Shown: positions 32,704 to 42,240, counted from the first letter of the stretch. The stretch: 64,000 nucleotides of DNA from Actinomycetota bacterium (GCA_019347675.1 JAHWKW010000009.1:1-64000); one strand, 5' to 3'. Numbers and translations: made by a program. The notes: a model not told the origin generated them from the sequence alone.

Positions 32704-34563
32704 TCACTCGAGCACCTGTTGCCGCTCGTCCTGGTCGACGCGGTGGACCACCACGACCCGGTCACCAGGGAGCAGTTCGTCGACCAGGACGAAGGGGATG
32801 CGGTCATGGTCGCGGACCACCGTCAGCGGGAACACGCTGCGGCCGGCGCGGAGCCGCTCCAGGAGCGCTTCCGCGTCCGTGTCGTCGTCGACGTGGAGGG
32901 TGTCGATTCTCGCACGGTTCCCGCGGAGCAGCTGATCCCACTGGCCCACGTCGACCGGGGCGTCGAGCATCGGCTCCGCGCCCACCTCGTCCACGATCGC
33001 ACCGAGGGCCTCACTCATCGTGGCCCCGAGTGCGACACGGACGTTGGGAACCAGGAAGTCCTCCCGCGCCCGCTGTGCCGCCAGGACGTTCACCTCGAAG
33101 TTCGTGGTCAGAGCCAGGAGCGTCCCAGCATCGTCCATCCCGCTGCGGCGGAGCTCCTCCTCGTGCAGAGCGTCCGCGGTGATCGCTCTCAAGCCCTCGC
33201 GTCGGGCGATGCCAGTCACCGTCGGGTTCGTGTCGATCAGGGTCACCGGCCGCGACGGCATCAGGCTGTGCGCGAGTGCGCGCGCGACCGGCCCGGCGCC
33301 GACGATCACGACGCCACGGCGCCGCTCCTCCGAGCGTGCCAGCTCTCCGTGGCGACGCAGCCACTCGACCCCGAGTTTCAGCAGGACGGGGACGCTGGCT
33401 GTCGTGGCGATCGCCATGAACACCAGGATGGTGAAGACCTCGGTGGAGATCAGGCCCAGCTCCAAGCCGATGCCGGCGACGATGATCTCCACCGCACCCC
33501 GCCCGTTCATCGCTGCACCGACGGTCAGGCCCTCGCGCAGACCGTGGCCAGTTGGCAGGTAGAACAGGGCCGTACCGACGACCTTCCCCAGGGTCGCCAC
33601 CGCGATGATGGAGACGAGCAGCGCGAGATCGGTGTCGAAAACGTCCAGCGTGATCTCGAAGCCCACGGTGACGAAGAACACCGGTGCGAGGAACCCGATC
33701 GAGATGTCGCGCACGTACTGGCTGACCGCGTGCGTCGCCCGATGGCTCAGGACGCCCTCGCGGAGGTACATCCCGGCGACGAAGGCGCCGAGGATGGCGT
33801 GCAGACCCGCCAGCTCGGCGAGCTCGGCGAACCCGAGCCCGACGGAGAGAACGATCGCCACGTCCAGGGCCCGATCCGACATCGCGGCGGCGCGGAGCCG
33901 ACGAGTGATCCACGGCACCACCAGGAGGCCGAGAACCGCGGTCACCGCGAAGAAACCCACGACCTCGGCGGCAACCAGGACGGTCCCGCCGATGTCGAAC
34001 GCTCCGACCTCCACGAAGCCGATGATGGCCGCGAAGATCACCAGCGTCGCGGTGTCGGACAACAACGCAGCGGCCATCAGCACGTAGGCGATCCGGGTGT
34101 CCAGCAGGCGGAGATCCACGAGAATCCGGGACTTCGTTGCGAGCGACGTCACCCCGACCGAGATACCGACGAACAGCCCTTCCAAGACGGTGCCGCCGAA
34201 CAGCAACACGGTGACGTAGCCAAGCCCGAAGGGAACCAAGAAGCCCCCAGCCGCGGCGAGGAGGCCCGGGACCGACGCCCGGCGGAGATCACGCGGATCG
34301 ATCTCCATCCCGATGTAGAGCATCATCAGGATGATGCCCAGCTCGCCGATCGCCTCCAGGCCCGCGGCTGGGCGCAGGAGACCGATGACCGCCGGTCCCA
34401 GCAGGATCCCGGCGAGCAGTTCCCCCAGGATGGAGGGATACCCGACCCGCGACGCGAGCCGGCCGGCGGTCCACGCCACGACCAGGACCAGCAGCAGCTG
34501 GGCGAGGTTGATCGGCGGCTGGCCGCCCCCCTGGGCAGCCACGACCATGGCGGATTGGACCAT
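32704..34563 (-). CDS. CPA2-family cation:proton antiporter with TrkA domains
   Basis: This 619-residue membrane protein is Kef/GerN-like. Residues 1 to about 400 form twelve or so helices, opening QLLLVLVVAWTAGRLASRVG, with GELLAGILLGP and AGMYLREG. A TrkA-N Rossmann domain follows (VVIVGAGPVARALAHSL, about 425-540). A TrkA-C-like carboxyl domain comes next (SVFPLTVVRDHDRIPF). It should exchange potassium or sodium for protons, with gating by NAD(H) or a nucleotide. The ATG at 34561-34563 is preferred to the TTG just before it. It converges on gdh. Confidence 0.88.
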   Translation of the reverse strand: MVQSAMVVAAQGGGQPPINLAQLLLVLVVAWTAGRLASRVGYPSILGELLAGILLGPAVIGLLRPAAGLEAIGELGIILMMLYIGMEIDPRDLRRASVPGLLAAAGGFLVPFGLGYVTVLLFGGTVLEGLFVGISVGVTSLATKSRILVDLRLLDTRIAYVLMAAALLSDTATLVIFAAIIGFVEVGAFDIGGTVLVAAEVVGFFAVTAVLGLLVVPWITRRLRAAAMSDRALDVAIVLSVGLGFAELAELAGLHAILGAFVAGMYLREGVLSHRATHAVSQYVRDISIGFLAPVFFVTVGFEITLDVFDTDLALLVSIIAVATLGKVVGTALFYLPTGHGLREGLTVGAAMNGRGAVEIIVAGIGLELGLISTEVFTILVFMAIATTASVPVLLKLGVEWLRRHGELARSEERRRGVVIVGAGPVARALAHSLMPSRPVTLIDTNPTVTGIARREGLRAITADALHEEELRRSGMDDAGTLLALTTNFEVNVLAAQRAREDFLVPNVRVALGATMSEALGAIVDEVGAEPMLDAPVDVGQWDQLLRGNRARIDTLHVDDDTDAEALLERLRAGRSVFPLTVVRDHDRIPFVLVDELLPGDRVVVVHRVDQDERQQVLE

Positions 34564-34643
34564 CAACTCGCGTCGGGCTGACGGTGGCGGCGGCGTGTTC
34601 GCGCCGCCATGCTGTCTTCAGCGACCACGCGAGGAGCGCCCCC

Positions 34644-35591
34644 TTGGATGCCGTCTCGATCCTCGCACACCAGACACCCGGCGACCAGCTGAAGGACTTC
34701 TGGCACGCGGTCCGCGACAGCGACTGGACCGCTGCCGGCGTCGCCGCGGCGGGCGAGGCAGCGGTCGTGATCGGCGTGCTGGCGGCGACGGCGGTCGTCG
34801 CGCTCGTGGGGCGTCGGTTGGTTCGCCGCTGGGTGAGCCGGGCCACCGCCCGTGGGCTGGCCAGGTCCAAGGATCCCGGCCGCCACAGGCGCGCTGAGCT
34901 CCGCGCCACCACGCTCGGCAGCGTCCTGGGCGACGTCCTGACAGCGGTCGTGTGGGCCGCGGGGATCATGACCGCCGTGGGGACGGTCGGCATCAGCCTG
35001 GGACCGCTGCTGGCTGGGGCGGGGATCGCCGGTGTGGCGATCGGGTTCGGGACCCAGAGCCTGGTCAAGGACTTCTTCTCGGGGTTCTTCATCCTGCTCG
35101 AGGACCAGTACGGCGTCGGTGACGTGATCCAGGTCGACCCCGACGTGGCCGGGTTGGTGGAGGACATCAGCATGCGCGTGACACGGCTGCGGTCCCTGGA
35201 CGGGACGGTGTGGTTCGTGCCCAACGGCGAGATCCGCCTCCTGGCCAACCGGTCCAAGGAGTGGGCGCGTGCGTTGGTCGACTTCCAGGTGGCCTACGGC
35301 GCTGACCTCGACAACGCGATGCAGGCCATCGAGGAGGTCGCCGCCCGTCTGCGCCGCGACCCCGAGATCGGCGCCAAGATCCTCGAGGACGCCGAGATCC
35401 TCGGCGTGGAGATGCTGGGGGAGTCGGGTGTGACGATCCGGACGTTCATCAAGACGCTCCCGCTGGAGCAGTGGACCGTCAGCCGCCGCTTCCGTCGTGA
35501 CGTCAAAGGCGAGTTCGACGCCCGCGGCGTCGAGATCCCCGTCCCCCACCGCAAGGTGATCATCCAAGACGGGGGGTCGCCAGCTCGATGA
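34644..35591 (+). CDS. MscS-family mechanosensitive channel
   Basis: This encodes 315 residues from a TTG at 34644 with GAGGAG 7 bases upstream. No ATG fits, and an upstream frame has no ribosome site. It has one or two amino helices, then the pore helix LLAGAGIAGVAIGFGTQSLV. The MscS beta domain (GDVIQVDPDVAGLVEDISMR, TVWFVPNGEI) and an alpha-beta carboxyl domain follow. It releases solutes on hypo-osmotic shock. It is divergent from the antiporter, so the two may both serve ion and turgor control. Its last 32 bp overlap the end of holA. Confidence 0.88.
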   Translation: MDAVSILAHQTPGDQLKDFWHAVRDSDWTAAGVAAAGEAAVVIGVLAATAVVALVGRRLVRRWVSRATARGLARSKDPGRHRRAELRATTLGSVLGDVLTAVVWAAGIMTAVGTVGISLGPLLAGAGIAGVAIGFGTQSLVKDFFSGFFILLEDQYGVGDVIQVDPDVAGLVEDISMRVTRLRSLDGTVWFVPNGEIRLLANRSKEWARALVDFQVAYGADLDNAMQAIEEVAARLRRDPEIGAKILEDAEILGVEMLGESGVTIRTFIKTLPLEQWTVSRRFRRDVKGEFDARGVEIPVPHRKVIIQDGGSPAR

Positions 35592-36504
35592 CGGCGATCT
35601 CCAGCGTGAGATCGCCCGGAAGATCGGAACCTTTCAGGTCCAGGTCGGCGCGGCAGAGCCGGTCGTGGCACCAGGGCAACTCGCCCGGCGAGAAGCGGCG
35701 CGCCGCGCGGAGCAGATGGCGGTGGTGGGCCGGCGACACGCCGACATCGTCGGGCGAGGCTCCGCCCCGGACCTGCAGGAGCTGACGCAGCCGGAACGCG
35801 ATCGCGCCGAGCACCGCCAAGGGTTGTTCGCCGCCGTCCAACGCGCCCCGCAGCGCCAGGATCGCGGCCGCGGGATCGCGGTCGGCGACCGCGTCAGCGA
35901 CGGGGAACGCGCCCCGGTTGCCGTGCCCCTCCACCACCGCCTCGACCTGCGCGGGCGAGATACGACCGTTCGGGGACGTGGCCGCGGCCACCTGCGCGCA
36001 CTTCGACGCGATCGTTGCTGCATCGGTCCCGGCGTGCGCGAGGATCGCCGCGACCGCTGCCGGGTCTGGATCGCGATCCAGGCGGCGGAGTTCCGTCTCG
36101 ACCAACTGTCCCCACGCGCGCTCGTCCCACGGGCGGGGAGCGCGGACCATCTCGATCCGCGCCCCGGCCGCCTCTGCGCGCTTGAGCAGCTTCTGCCGGC
36201 GGTCGGTGCTCCGCGCGACCAGGACCAGCACCGAACCGGTGTCGGGCGCCTCGAGGTAGGCCACGACCTCGTCGAGGGCTCCGCCCGACAGCCGGTCCGC
36301 GTCGCGGACCACCACTGCGCGGGTGCCGCCGAACAGCGACGCCGTCCGCAGCTCCGGGAGGCCCGCGAGCTGTGATCCGTCGACCTGCTCGACGGCGGTG
36401 TCGGGGCGGTCTGCGCGGAGCTGGGCCAACAGCCGCTCCAGCGCCCGTTGCAGCAGCAGCTCGTCGTCGCCGGCGAGGACGTGCACGGGGACCGGTGGCG
36501 GCAT
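35560..36504 (-). CDS. holA: DNA polymerase III delta subunit (clamp loader)
   Basis: This is a 314-residue protein of the HolA family, which opens the sliding clamp in the clamp-loader complex. Visible markers are the opening VHVLAGDDELLLQRALERL, 'GTRAVVVRDADRL' and DERAWGQLVETELRRL in the AAA-like region. A helical C-terminus follows (LLRAARRFSPGELPWCHDRL ... DLKG). Delta lacks a functional Walker motif, as expected. The ATG lies at 36502-36504. It converges on mscS with a 32-bp coding overlap. It lies directly after comEC, a usual actinobacterial order, but the comEC frame stays open through two thirds of it. Confidence 0.88.
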   Translation of the reverse strand: MPPPVPVHVLAGDDELLLQRALERLLAQLRADRPDTAVEQVDGSQLAGLPELRTASLFGGTRAVVVRDADRLSGGALDEVVAYLEAPDTGSVLVLVARSTDRRQKLLKRAEAAGARIEMVRAPRPWDERAWGQLVETELRRLDRDPDPAAVAAILAHAGTDAATIASKCAQVAAATSPNGRISPAQVEAVVEGHGNRGAFPVADAVADRDPAAAILALRGALDGGEQPLAVLGAIAFRLRQLLQVRGGASPDDVGVSPAHHRHLLRAARRFSPGELPWCHDRLCRADLDLKGSDLPGDLTLEIAVIELATPRLG

Positions 36505-38836
36505 GGGCGGCAGCGTATCGGCGTGACGGCGTCAGGCCGGGCCGCGGCGGCTGCGGCGGCACCGCCGCAGCCGACTCCGCACCGACCGCTGGGACCTCGA
36601 CGCGGAGGGTCCCGTCGCGGTCGGTGCGGCGCACCACCGCGCCGGCATCCGCGAGGACCTGCAGGACCTCGTCGCGGGGGTGGCCGTAGCGGTTGCGCCG
36701 ACCGACGGAGATGACCGCCAGCGGGGCGCGGGCCGCAGCCAGGAACGCCGGCTCGCTGGTCGCGCCGCCGTGGTGCGGGACCTTCAGGAGCCCGGCACGC
36801 AGCAGGTGCGGGGCGCGGAGCAGGTCCGCCTGCGCCGCACGTTCCACGTCGCCGGTCAGCAGCGCAACGCGTGCGCCGTAGGTGATCCGCAGCACCAACG
36901 ACGTCTCGTTGGGCTCGCTGTCCGCCGCGCGGTAGGGCCGTCCCTGCGGGGGCCCGAGAACCTCGACCCGGACGGGTCCGATCGTCGTGCGCTGGCCGGC
37001 GACGGGTGTCACGACCGGTACGGCTGCGCGGGCGGCGCGGCGGAGCAGGCCGGCCACCGACGGCAGGTCGCTGTCGAGCGCGGGGACCCACACCGCCCCG
37101 ACCCGCCCCTGATCCAGCACCGCGGGCAGGCCGTCGGCGTGGTCGGCGTGGGGGTGGGTGAGGACCACCAGGTCCAGGTCGCGCGTGCCCGCGCCCCGCA
37201 GCCAGCGGGCGGCCCGCACGTCGGGGCCGCCGTCCACCAGGATCCGCGCGCCGGGTGCCTCGACCAGGAGCGCGTCACCCTGCCCGACATCGATCGCGGT
37301 CACGAGCAGGGTGCGGGGCGGGGCGCGCAGCCCGACCACCGGGACGAGAGTCACGACCGCCACGGCAGCGACGACGGCCGCCAGGCGCCGGCCACGGCCG
37401 GGCAGCAACACCCATACCGCCACCGCGACGGTGGCGACGACCCCGGCGGGGCGCTGCCACGACACCACCCCGCCCCGCCACCGCAACCCGTCGGCGACCG
37501 CCAGCACCATCGCCAGGGCCGGGCGCGCCGCCGTGAACACCGGTACGGCCAGCCCCGGATCGGCGGCCGCGATCAGGCTCCCGGCCATGGCGATCGCGGA
37601 CGCGACCGCGGCGGGCGGGACCGCCAGCAGGTTCGCAGGGACGGCGGCGACCGGCACCTCCCCGGCGCTGGCCAGCAGCACAGGAGCGACCGCGAGCTGC
37701 GCGGCGACGCTTGCGGCCAGCAGCTCCCCGACCGGACGCGGTAGGCCAGCCCAGCGGCGCCGCAGCAGCGGCCCGGCGACGACGACACCGGCGGTGGCGG
37801 CGGCGGACAGCAGCATCCCCAGCGCCGCTGCCATGCCCGGGTCGATCAGGACGACGACCAGCACTGCTGCCGCGAGGCCGTGACGGGGATCGACCGGCCG
37901 TCCTCGCAACCCCGCCAGCACCACCAGCGTGGCCATCGCGGCGGCACGGAGGACGCTCGGTTCCCAGCGGGTCAGGTAGGTGAACCAGGCGATGGACCCC
38001 AGGATGATGACCGGCTGTGCGCGCGCCCCGACCCCGAGCAGCCGGAGCCCCGCCAGCGTTCCGACCACGACCAGCGCCACGTTCGAACCGCTGACCGCCA
38101 CCAGGTGGGTCAGTCCCGTGTCGCGCATCGCCTGTTCGTGGTGATCGGGGAGCAGGCGCGTGTCGCCGGTCGCCAGTCCGACCGCCAGGCCGGCCGCAGC
38201 GGGCGGGAGCGCGTCGCGGGCGGCTGCGCGGATCCGGGCGCGGACGGCCTCGCTGGTGGCGGCCAACCAGCCCGGCGCCTGTCGTGGTTCCCACCGGGAT
38301 GGGTCCAGCTGCACGGCGACGTACTGGCGGCGAAGGACCGCCCCGAAGCCGTCATGCTCGAGGGGACGCGCCGACGCGGTCCCGGCCCAGCGGCTGCCCA
38401 GGACCGGCGGGGCACCTCCCCGCCCTCGGAGCAGGGCGCGCGCCCGGGTCGGCTCGGAGCCGACCCGGTCGACGCGGACCAGTGTCCACCAGCCGTGCAG
38501 ATGGGTTCGCGGCTCGGTCACGACGATCGCCTCGACGGTCGCCGTCCCTCCGCGGCGGGCGAGGTCGGCCAGGGGTCCCCGCTCGATCCGGGCGGCGCGG
38601 ACAGCGCCGGCCCCGGCCGCGACCGCGGCCACGGCCAGGCACGCCAGACCCCGACGGGCGCGGGGACCGGCGTGCGCGGCGGCTGCTGCGGTCACGGCTC
38701 CCGCGGCGGTCACCAGCGCAGCCAGGACCGGACCGGCGCGGGCCAGCGGCTGGGAGCCCCATCCGGCTGCGATCAGTGCCACGACCGCCCACACCGCGAC
38801 GGGACCCACCGCGTGCCGCGCGGGGGCGCGGGTCAC
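35894..38836 (-). CDS. comEC: ComEC/Rec2 DNA-uptake channel (frame open into holA)
   Basis: This membrane channel carries single-stranded DNA across the membrane in natural transformation. Residues 1-400 hold many helices and the competence motif LVAVSGSNVALV. Residues about 480-750 form a metallo-beta-lactamase-like domain with DVGQGDALLVEAPGARILVD, LTHPHADHADG and KVPHHGGA. GTG at 38834-38836 has AGGGAT upstream. ComEC would be expected to end near residue 770 (about 36530). Instead the frame runs on for about 200 low-complexity residues to 35894, overlapping holA by 611 bp. A TGA lies at 36532-36534 one base out of frame. So a one-base shift or lost stop is likely. Confidence 0.75.
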   Translation of the reverse strand: MTRAPARHAVGPVAVWAVVALIAAGWGSQPLARAGPVLAALVTAAGAVTAAAAAHAGPRARRGLACLAVAAVAAGAGAVRAARIERGPLADLARRGGTATVEAIVVTEPRTHLHGWWTLVRVDRVGSEPTRARALLRGRGGAPPVLGSRWAGTASARPLEHDGFGAVLRRQYVAVQLDPSRWEPRQAPGWLAATSEAVRARIRAAARDALPPAAAGLAVGLATGDTRLLPDHHEQAMRDTGLTHLVAVSGSNVALVVVGTLAGLRLLGVGARAQPVIILGSIAWFTYLTRWEPSVLRAAAMATLVVLAGLRGRPVDPRHGLAAAVLVVVLIDPGMAAALGMLLSAAATAGVVVAGPLLRRRWAGLPRPVGELLAASVAAQLAVAPVLLASAGEVPVAAVPANLLAVPPAAVASAIAMAGSLIAAADPGLAVPVFTAARPALAMVLAVADGLRWRGGVVSWQRPAGVVATVAVAVWVLLPGRGRRLAAVVAAVAVVTLVPVVGLRAPPRTLLVTAIDVGQGDALLVEAPGARILVDGGPDVRAARWLRGAGTRDLDLVVLTHPHADHADGLPAVLDQGRVGAVWVPALDSDLPSVAGLLRRAARAAVPVVTPVAGQRTTIGPVRVEVLGPPQGRPYRAADSEPNETSLVLRITYGARVALLTGDVERAAQADLLRAPHLLRAGLLKVPHHGGATSEPAFLAAARAPLAVISVGRRNRYGHPRDEVLQVLADAGAVVRRTDRDGTLRVEVPAVGAESAAAVPPQPPRPGLTPSRRYAAAHAATGPRARPRRRRRAAAATGAGAAVGPAPRRPPRHRRRAGRRITARGPPGAADGVAVRRHPRSGGPRRGPAVGRSPRRGRGLPRGARHRFGAGPGRAEHRPPAEAAQARRGGRGADRDGPRSPPVGRARVGTVGRDGTPPPGSRSRPGSGRGDPRARRDRCSNDRVEVRAGGRGHVPERSYLARAGRGGGGGARQPGRVPRR
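36549..36572. terminator. Perfect hairpin at the expected end of comEC
   Basis: GGCTGCGGCGG (36549-36559) and CCGCCGCAGCC (36562-36572) make an 11-bp stem with only a CA loop on the + strand. It falls just where ComEC homology ends and 45 bp before the holA start. It may be a terminator or attenuator. It is also a site where polymerase slippage or sequencing error is plausible, which bears on the open comEC frame. Confidence 0.4.
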
Positions 38837-38847
38837 TGGTATCCCTG

Positions 38848-38880
38848 AGCAGCTGTCTTGCGAGTCCGAAGACAGCTGCT
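38848..38880. terminator. Stem-loop between comEA and comEC
   Basis: AGCAGCTGTCTT (38848-38859) pairs perfectly over 12 bp with AAGACAGCTGCT (38869-38880), with a 9-nt loop. It occupies the 70-bp gap between the two competence genes, ending 12 bp before the comEC start. It is well placed to reduce read-through from comEA into comEC or to affect comEC translation. There is no obvious U-run. Confidence 0.55.
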
Positions 38881-38906
38881 GCCGCGTCGCTCCTGCGCGG
38901 CGCCGC

Positions 38907-39527
38907 TCACCGGACGAAGATCCGCTCGGCCAGTTGCTGGAAGGTGCGCTCGCCGATGCCCGGGACGTCGCGGAGCTGACCGACATCGGCGAAGCGGCCG
39001 TGGGCATCCCGCCACGCGACGATCCGCTCGGCGAGCACCGGACCGATCCCGGGCAGTTCCTCGAGGTCGTCAGCGGTGGCGACGTTGAGATCCACCCGCC
39101 CATCGGCGTCGCGTGGCCCCACAGCCGTCGGCGCCGGTGGTCCGGGCCCGGTGGCGAGCGGCACGACGACCTGCTCGCCGTCGGTGAGGACCCGAGCCAG
39201 GTTGAGCGCGTCGAGGGCCGCGTCGAACCGTGGCCCGCCGGCGGCGGCGATCGCATCGGCGACCCGCGCCCCGCCCTGTAGGCGCACCACGCCGGGGTCC
39301 AAGACCCCACCAGCGACGTGGACGGTGACCGGGCCCGGCGCGGGGTCCTCTAGCGACACCGGCGCCGTCGGTGGCGTGGACGGGCGGGCACCGCCCGACC
39401 ACCACACCAGAGCGGTGGCCAGCGCCGCCCCTGCCAGGAGCACCGCCAGGCCAGCGGCCTCAGCCGGGCTGGCGTCCAGCCACGCCGCCACGGTACGCAG
39501 ACGTCCAGGTGAGTGGTGGGGGTCCAC
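38907..39527 (-). CDS. comEA: ComEA-type DNA receptor
   Basis: This 206-residue protein captures double-stranded DNA outside the membrane for uptake through ComEC. One membrane anchor (about 24-44, AAGLAVLLAGAALATALVWW) is followed by a Pro-rich linker. An SLBB domain comes next (PVTVHVAGGVLDPGVVRL), then a carboxyl helix-hairpin-helix pair (VDLNVATADDLEELPGIGP and VGQLRDVPGIGERTF) that binds DNA. Start is a GTG at 39525-39527. It is upstream of comEC with a hairpin between. Domain order is standard for actinobacterial ComEA. Confidence 0.9.
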   Translation of the reverse strand: MDPHHSPGRLRTVAAWLDASPAEAAGLAVLLAGAALATALVWWSGGARPSTPPTAPVSLEDPAPGPVTVHVAGGVLDPGVVRLQGGARVADAIAAAGGPRFDAALDALNLARVLTDGEQVVVPLATGPGPPAPTAVGPRDADGRVDLNVATADDLEELPGIGPVLAERIVAWRDAHGRFADVGQLRDVPGIGERTFQQLAERIFVR

Positions 39528-39607
39528 ACCGCAAGCGTGGGCCGCCCGGAGCCCGATGGTGGGGGTCGCCGTCGTGTGCGCTGTGGACGGCGGCGACCGA
39601 CCTCACC

Positions 39608-42103
39608 TCACCCTGGGCGGGTCACCACGTTCACGAGGCGGTCGGGGACCACGATGATCTTGACGATCTCACGCCCCTCGACGTGGCGGGCGACGTTGTC
39701 GGACGCGAGCGCGGCGGCTTCGAGGCTGGCCTGGTCGGTGCCGACCCCGACCGTGAACTTGTCGCGGACCCTGCCGTCGACCTGCACGACGATCGGGATC
39801 TCCTCCTCGACCAGCAGTGCTGGATCCGCCTGCGGCCACGGCGTGTCGTGGACCGACCGGTCATGGCCGAGCCGTTCCCACAGCGCGTCGGTGACGAAGC
39901 AGGCTACCGGGGCCAGGAGCGTCAGCAGCGCTTCGATTGCCTCCCGGACGGGGGTCCCGCGGACCCCATCACGACGTGCGGCGATGATGGTGTTGGACAA
40001 CTCCATCAGCTTGGCGATCGCCGTGTTGTACTTGAACGCGTCGTAGTCGTCGGACACACCGGCGATGGTGCGGTGCGTGGCTTTGCGCAGCGCCTCGACC
40101 CGTTCGGCGCTGCCAGCGTCGGCGTGGTCGTCGAGATGGTCCCGCGTGAGGCGCCAGACCCGCGACAGCCACCGGTACACGCCCTCCGGTGAGACGTCCG
40201 CCCAGTCGATGTCCGCCTCGGGCGGGCCCGAGAACAGCATGGTGGCCCGCAGCGTGTCGGCGCCGTACTGCTCGTACACCTCGCCGGGGACCACCAGGTT
40301 GCCGCGGGACTTGCTCATCGCGGCGCCCTCCATGATCACCTGGCCCTGGTTGAGCAGCCTCACGAAGGGTTCGTCGAACGACAGGTGGCCCAGGTCGCGC
40401 AGAGCCTTGACCAGGAACCGGCTGTACAGCAGGTGGAGGATGGCGTGCTCGACGCCGCCGGTGTACTGGTCCACCGGCAGCCAGCGGTCGACCGGTTCAG
40501 GGGCCCAGGGCCGCTCGGTGTCGTCGGGTGACAGGTAGCGCAGGAAGTACCACGACGAGTCGACGAACGTGTCCATCGTGTCGGTCTCGCGCTCGGCGGG
40601 TTCCCCACAGCGCGGGCAGTGGGTGTTCACGAACCCGTCGTGACGCGGGAGCGGCGATCCTCCCTCGGGGGAGAACTCGACGTCGTCGGGGAGCAGCACC
40701 GGCAGGTCGTCGTCGGCGACGGGGACCTGGCCGCACGAGGCGCAGTGGATGATCGGGATCGGGGCACCCCAGTACCGCTGGCGCGACACCAGCCAGTCGC
40801 GGAGCCGGTAGTTGACCTGCGGCCGTCCCAGTCCACGTTCGTCCAGATCGGCCGTGATCCGCCGTTTCGTCTCCGGCCACGGCAACCCGTCGTAGGGTCC
40901 GGAGTTCACCGTGACACCCTCGCCGACGTGCGCCTCGGTGATCGTCGAGAAGTCGGGATCACCGTCCCTCGCGCCGTCCTCGGCGACCACCACCCGCACG
41001 GGCAGACCGTGTTCGCGCGCGAAGTCCAGGTCGCGTTGGTCGTGGGCGGGTACCGCCATGATCGCGCCGGTTCCGTACTCCATCAGGACGTAGTCCGCGG
41101 CGAACGCCGGGATGCGTTCGCCGTTGACCGGGTTGACCATGTCGAACGACAGGCGGATTCCCCGCTTGCCGCGCGTCTCGGTCGACAGGCGCTCGAGCTC
41201 CGAGCGTGTCGCGACCTCGTCCACGAACGCCCGGTAGTCGGGATCGTCGCCCATCTTCTCGGCGACCAGCGGGTGCTCCGGAGCGAACACGAAGTATGTG
41301 GCGCCGTACAGCGTGTCGGGTCGGGTGGTGAAGACCACCACCTCCTCCCCGCTGTCTGCGACCGTGAAGGTCACGTCGGCCCCCTCAGAGCGGCCGATCC
41401 AGTTGCGCTGCATCACGCGGACCCGCTCGGGCCAGTGGCCTTCGAGACGGTCGAGGTCGTCCAGCAGTTCTTGCGCGTACCGGGTGATGCGGAAGAACCA
41501 CTGGGTGAGCGGGCGCCGGACCACCTGCGCGCCGCAGCGCTCGCAGCGGCCGTCGATCACCTGTTCGTTGGCCAGGACCGTGGCGTCTTTCGGACACCAG
41601 TTGACGGGTGCCTCGGCGCGGTAGGCCAGGTCGGCTTCGTACAGGCGGAGGAAGATCCACTGCGTCCAGCGGTAGTACTCGGGGTCGGAGGTGTGGACGA
41701 CGCGGTGCCAGTCGAACGAGTACCCCAGCCGGATGATCGACTGCTTCTGCTGGTCGATGTTGGTGTACGTCCAGCCCCGGGGGTGCAGCCCCCGCTTCAT
41801 CGCCGCGTTCTCCGCCGGGAGGCCGAAGGAGTCCCAGCCGATCGGGTTCAGGACCGCCTTCCCGGTCATGCGCGCGTGGCGGACCAGCGCGTCGTGGATC
41901 GAGAAGATCTCGGCATGGCCCATGTGTAGATCACCCGACGGGTACGGGAACATCGTCAGCGCGTAGAAACGCTCGCCCGTGGGGTCTTCCGTCAGCGAGT
42001 AGGTGCGTTCCTCGTACCAGCGCTGCGCGATCGGGGGCTCGAGCGTCAGCGGCTCGTAGCGCTCCGGCTCCCCGGCCGGGGCGTTCGCGGCGTGCTGTGC
42101 CAT
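39608..42103 (-). CDS. leuS: Leucyl-tRNA synthetase
   Basis: This 831-residue class I synthetase charges tRNA-Leu. The HIGH motif is PYPSGDLHMGHAE, the KMSKS motif is AMSKSRGN, and the large editing (CP1) domain lies between them with 'NGERIPAFAADYVLMEYGTGA'. A zinc-type Cys cluster is seen (CPKDATVLANEQVIDGRCERC). Length matches the bacterial family. The start is the ATG at 42101-42103. The frame is open a further 110 codons, but into the tRNA-Ala gene. It precedes comEA, with 80 bp between. Confidence 0.96.
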   Translation of the reverse strand: MAQHAANAPAGEPERYEPLTLEPPIAQRWYEERTYSLTEDPTGERFYALTMFPYPSGDLHMGHAEIFSIHDALVRHARMTGKAVLNPIGWDSFGLPAENAAMKRGLHPRGWTYTNIDQQKQSIIRLGYSFDWHRVVHTSDPEYYRWTQWIFLRLYEADLAYRAEAPVNWCPKDATVLANEQVIDGRCERCGAQVVRRPLTQWFFRITRYAQELLDDLDRLEGHWPERVRVMQRNWIGRSEGADVTFTVADSGEEVVVFTTRPDTLYGATYFVFAPEHPLVAEKMGDDPDYRAFVDEVATRSELERLSTETRGKRGIRLSFDMVNPVNGERIPAFAADYVLMEYGTGAIMAVPAHDQRDLDFAREHGLPVRVVVAEDGARDGDPDFSTITEAHVGEGVTVNSGPYDGLPWPETKRRITADLDERGLGRPQVNYRLRDWLVSRQRYWGAPIPIIHCASCGQVPVADDDLPVLLPDDVEFSPEGGSPLPRHDGFVNTHCPRCGEPAERETDTMDTFVDSSWYFLRYLSPDDTERPWAPEPVDRWLPVDQYTGGVEHAILHLLYSRFLVKALRDLGHLSFDEPFVRLLNQGQVIMEGAAMSKSRGNLVVPGEVYEQYGADTLRATMLFSGPPEADIDWADVSPEGVYRWLSRVWRLTRDHLDDHADAGSAERVEALRKATHRTIAGVSDDYDAFKYNTAIAKLMELSNTIIAARRDGVRGTPVREAIEALLTLLAPVACFVTDALWERLGHDRSVHDTPWPQADPALLVEEEIPIVVQVDGRVRDKFTVGVGTDQASLEAAALASDNVARHVEGREIVKIIVVPDRLVNVVTRPG

Positions 42104-42240
42104 CCGGGACGGTCTCCTGACGGTGGATGCGACCGTATGGTGCCGCTCGACCGTGCGCAGTCCCAAAGAGCCCAGGCAGGCGTGCGGGGGCAACTGCGGG
42201 GCGGTACGCTTCGGCGCGGCGGCCGTTGGTCGCCGCTCCC

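Noticed and set aside
34584-34643. Upstream start for the MscS gene
   Set aside because: The added 20 residues lack a ribosome site and membrane features. The TTG at 34644 has GAGGAG at ideal distance.
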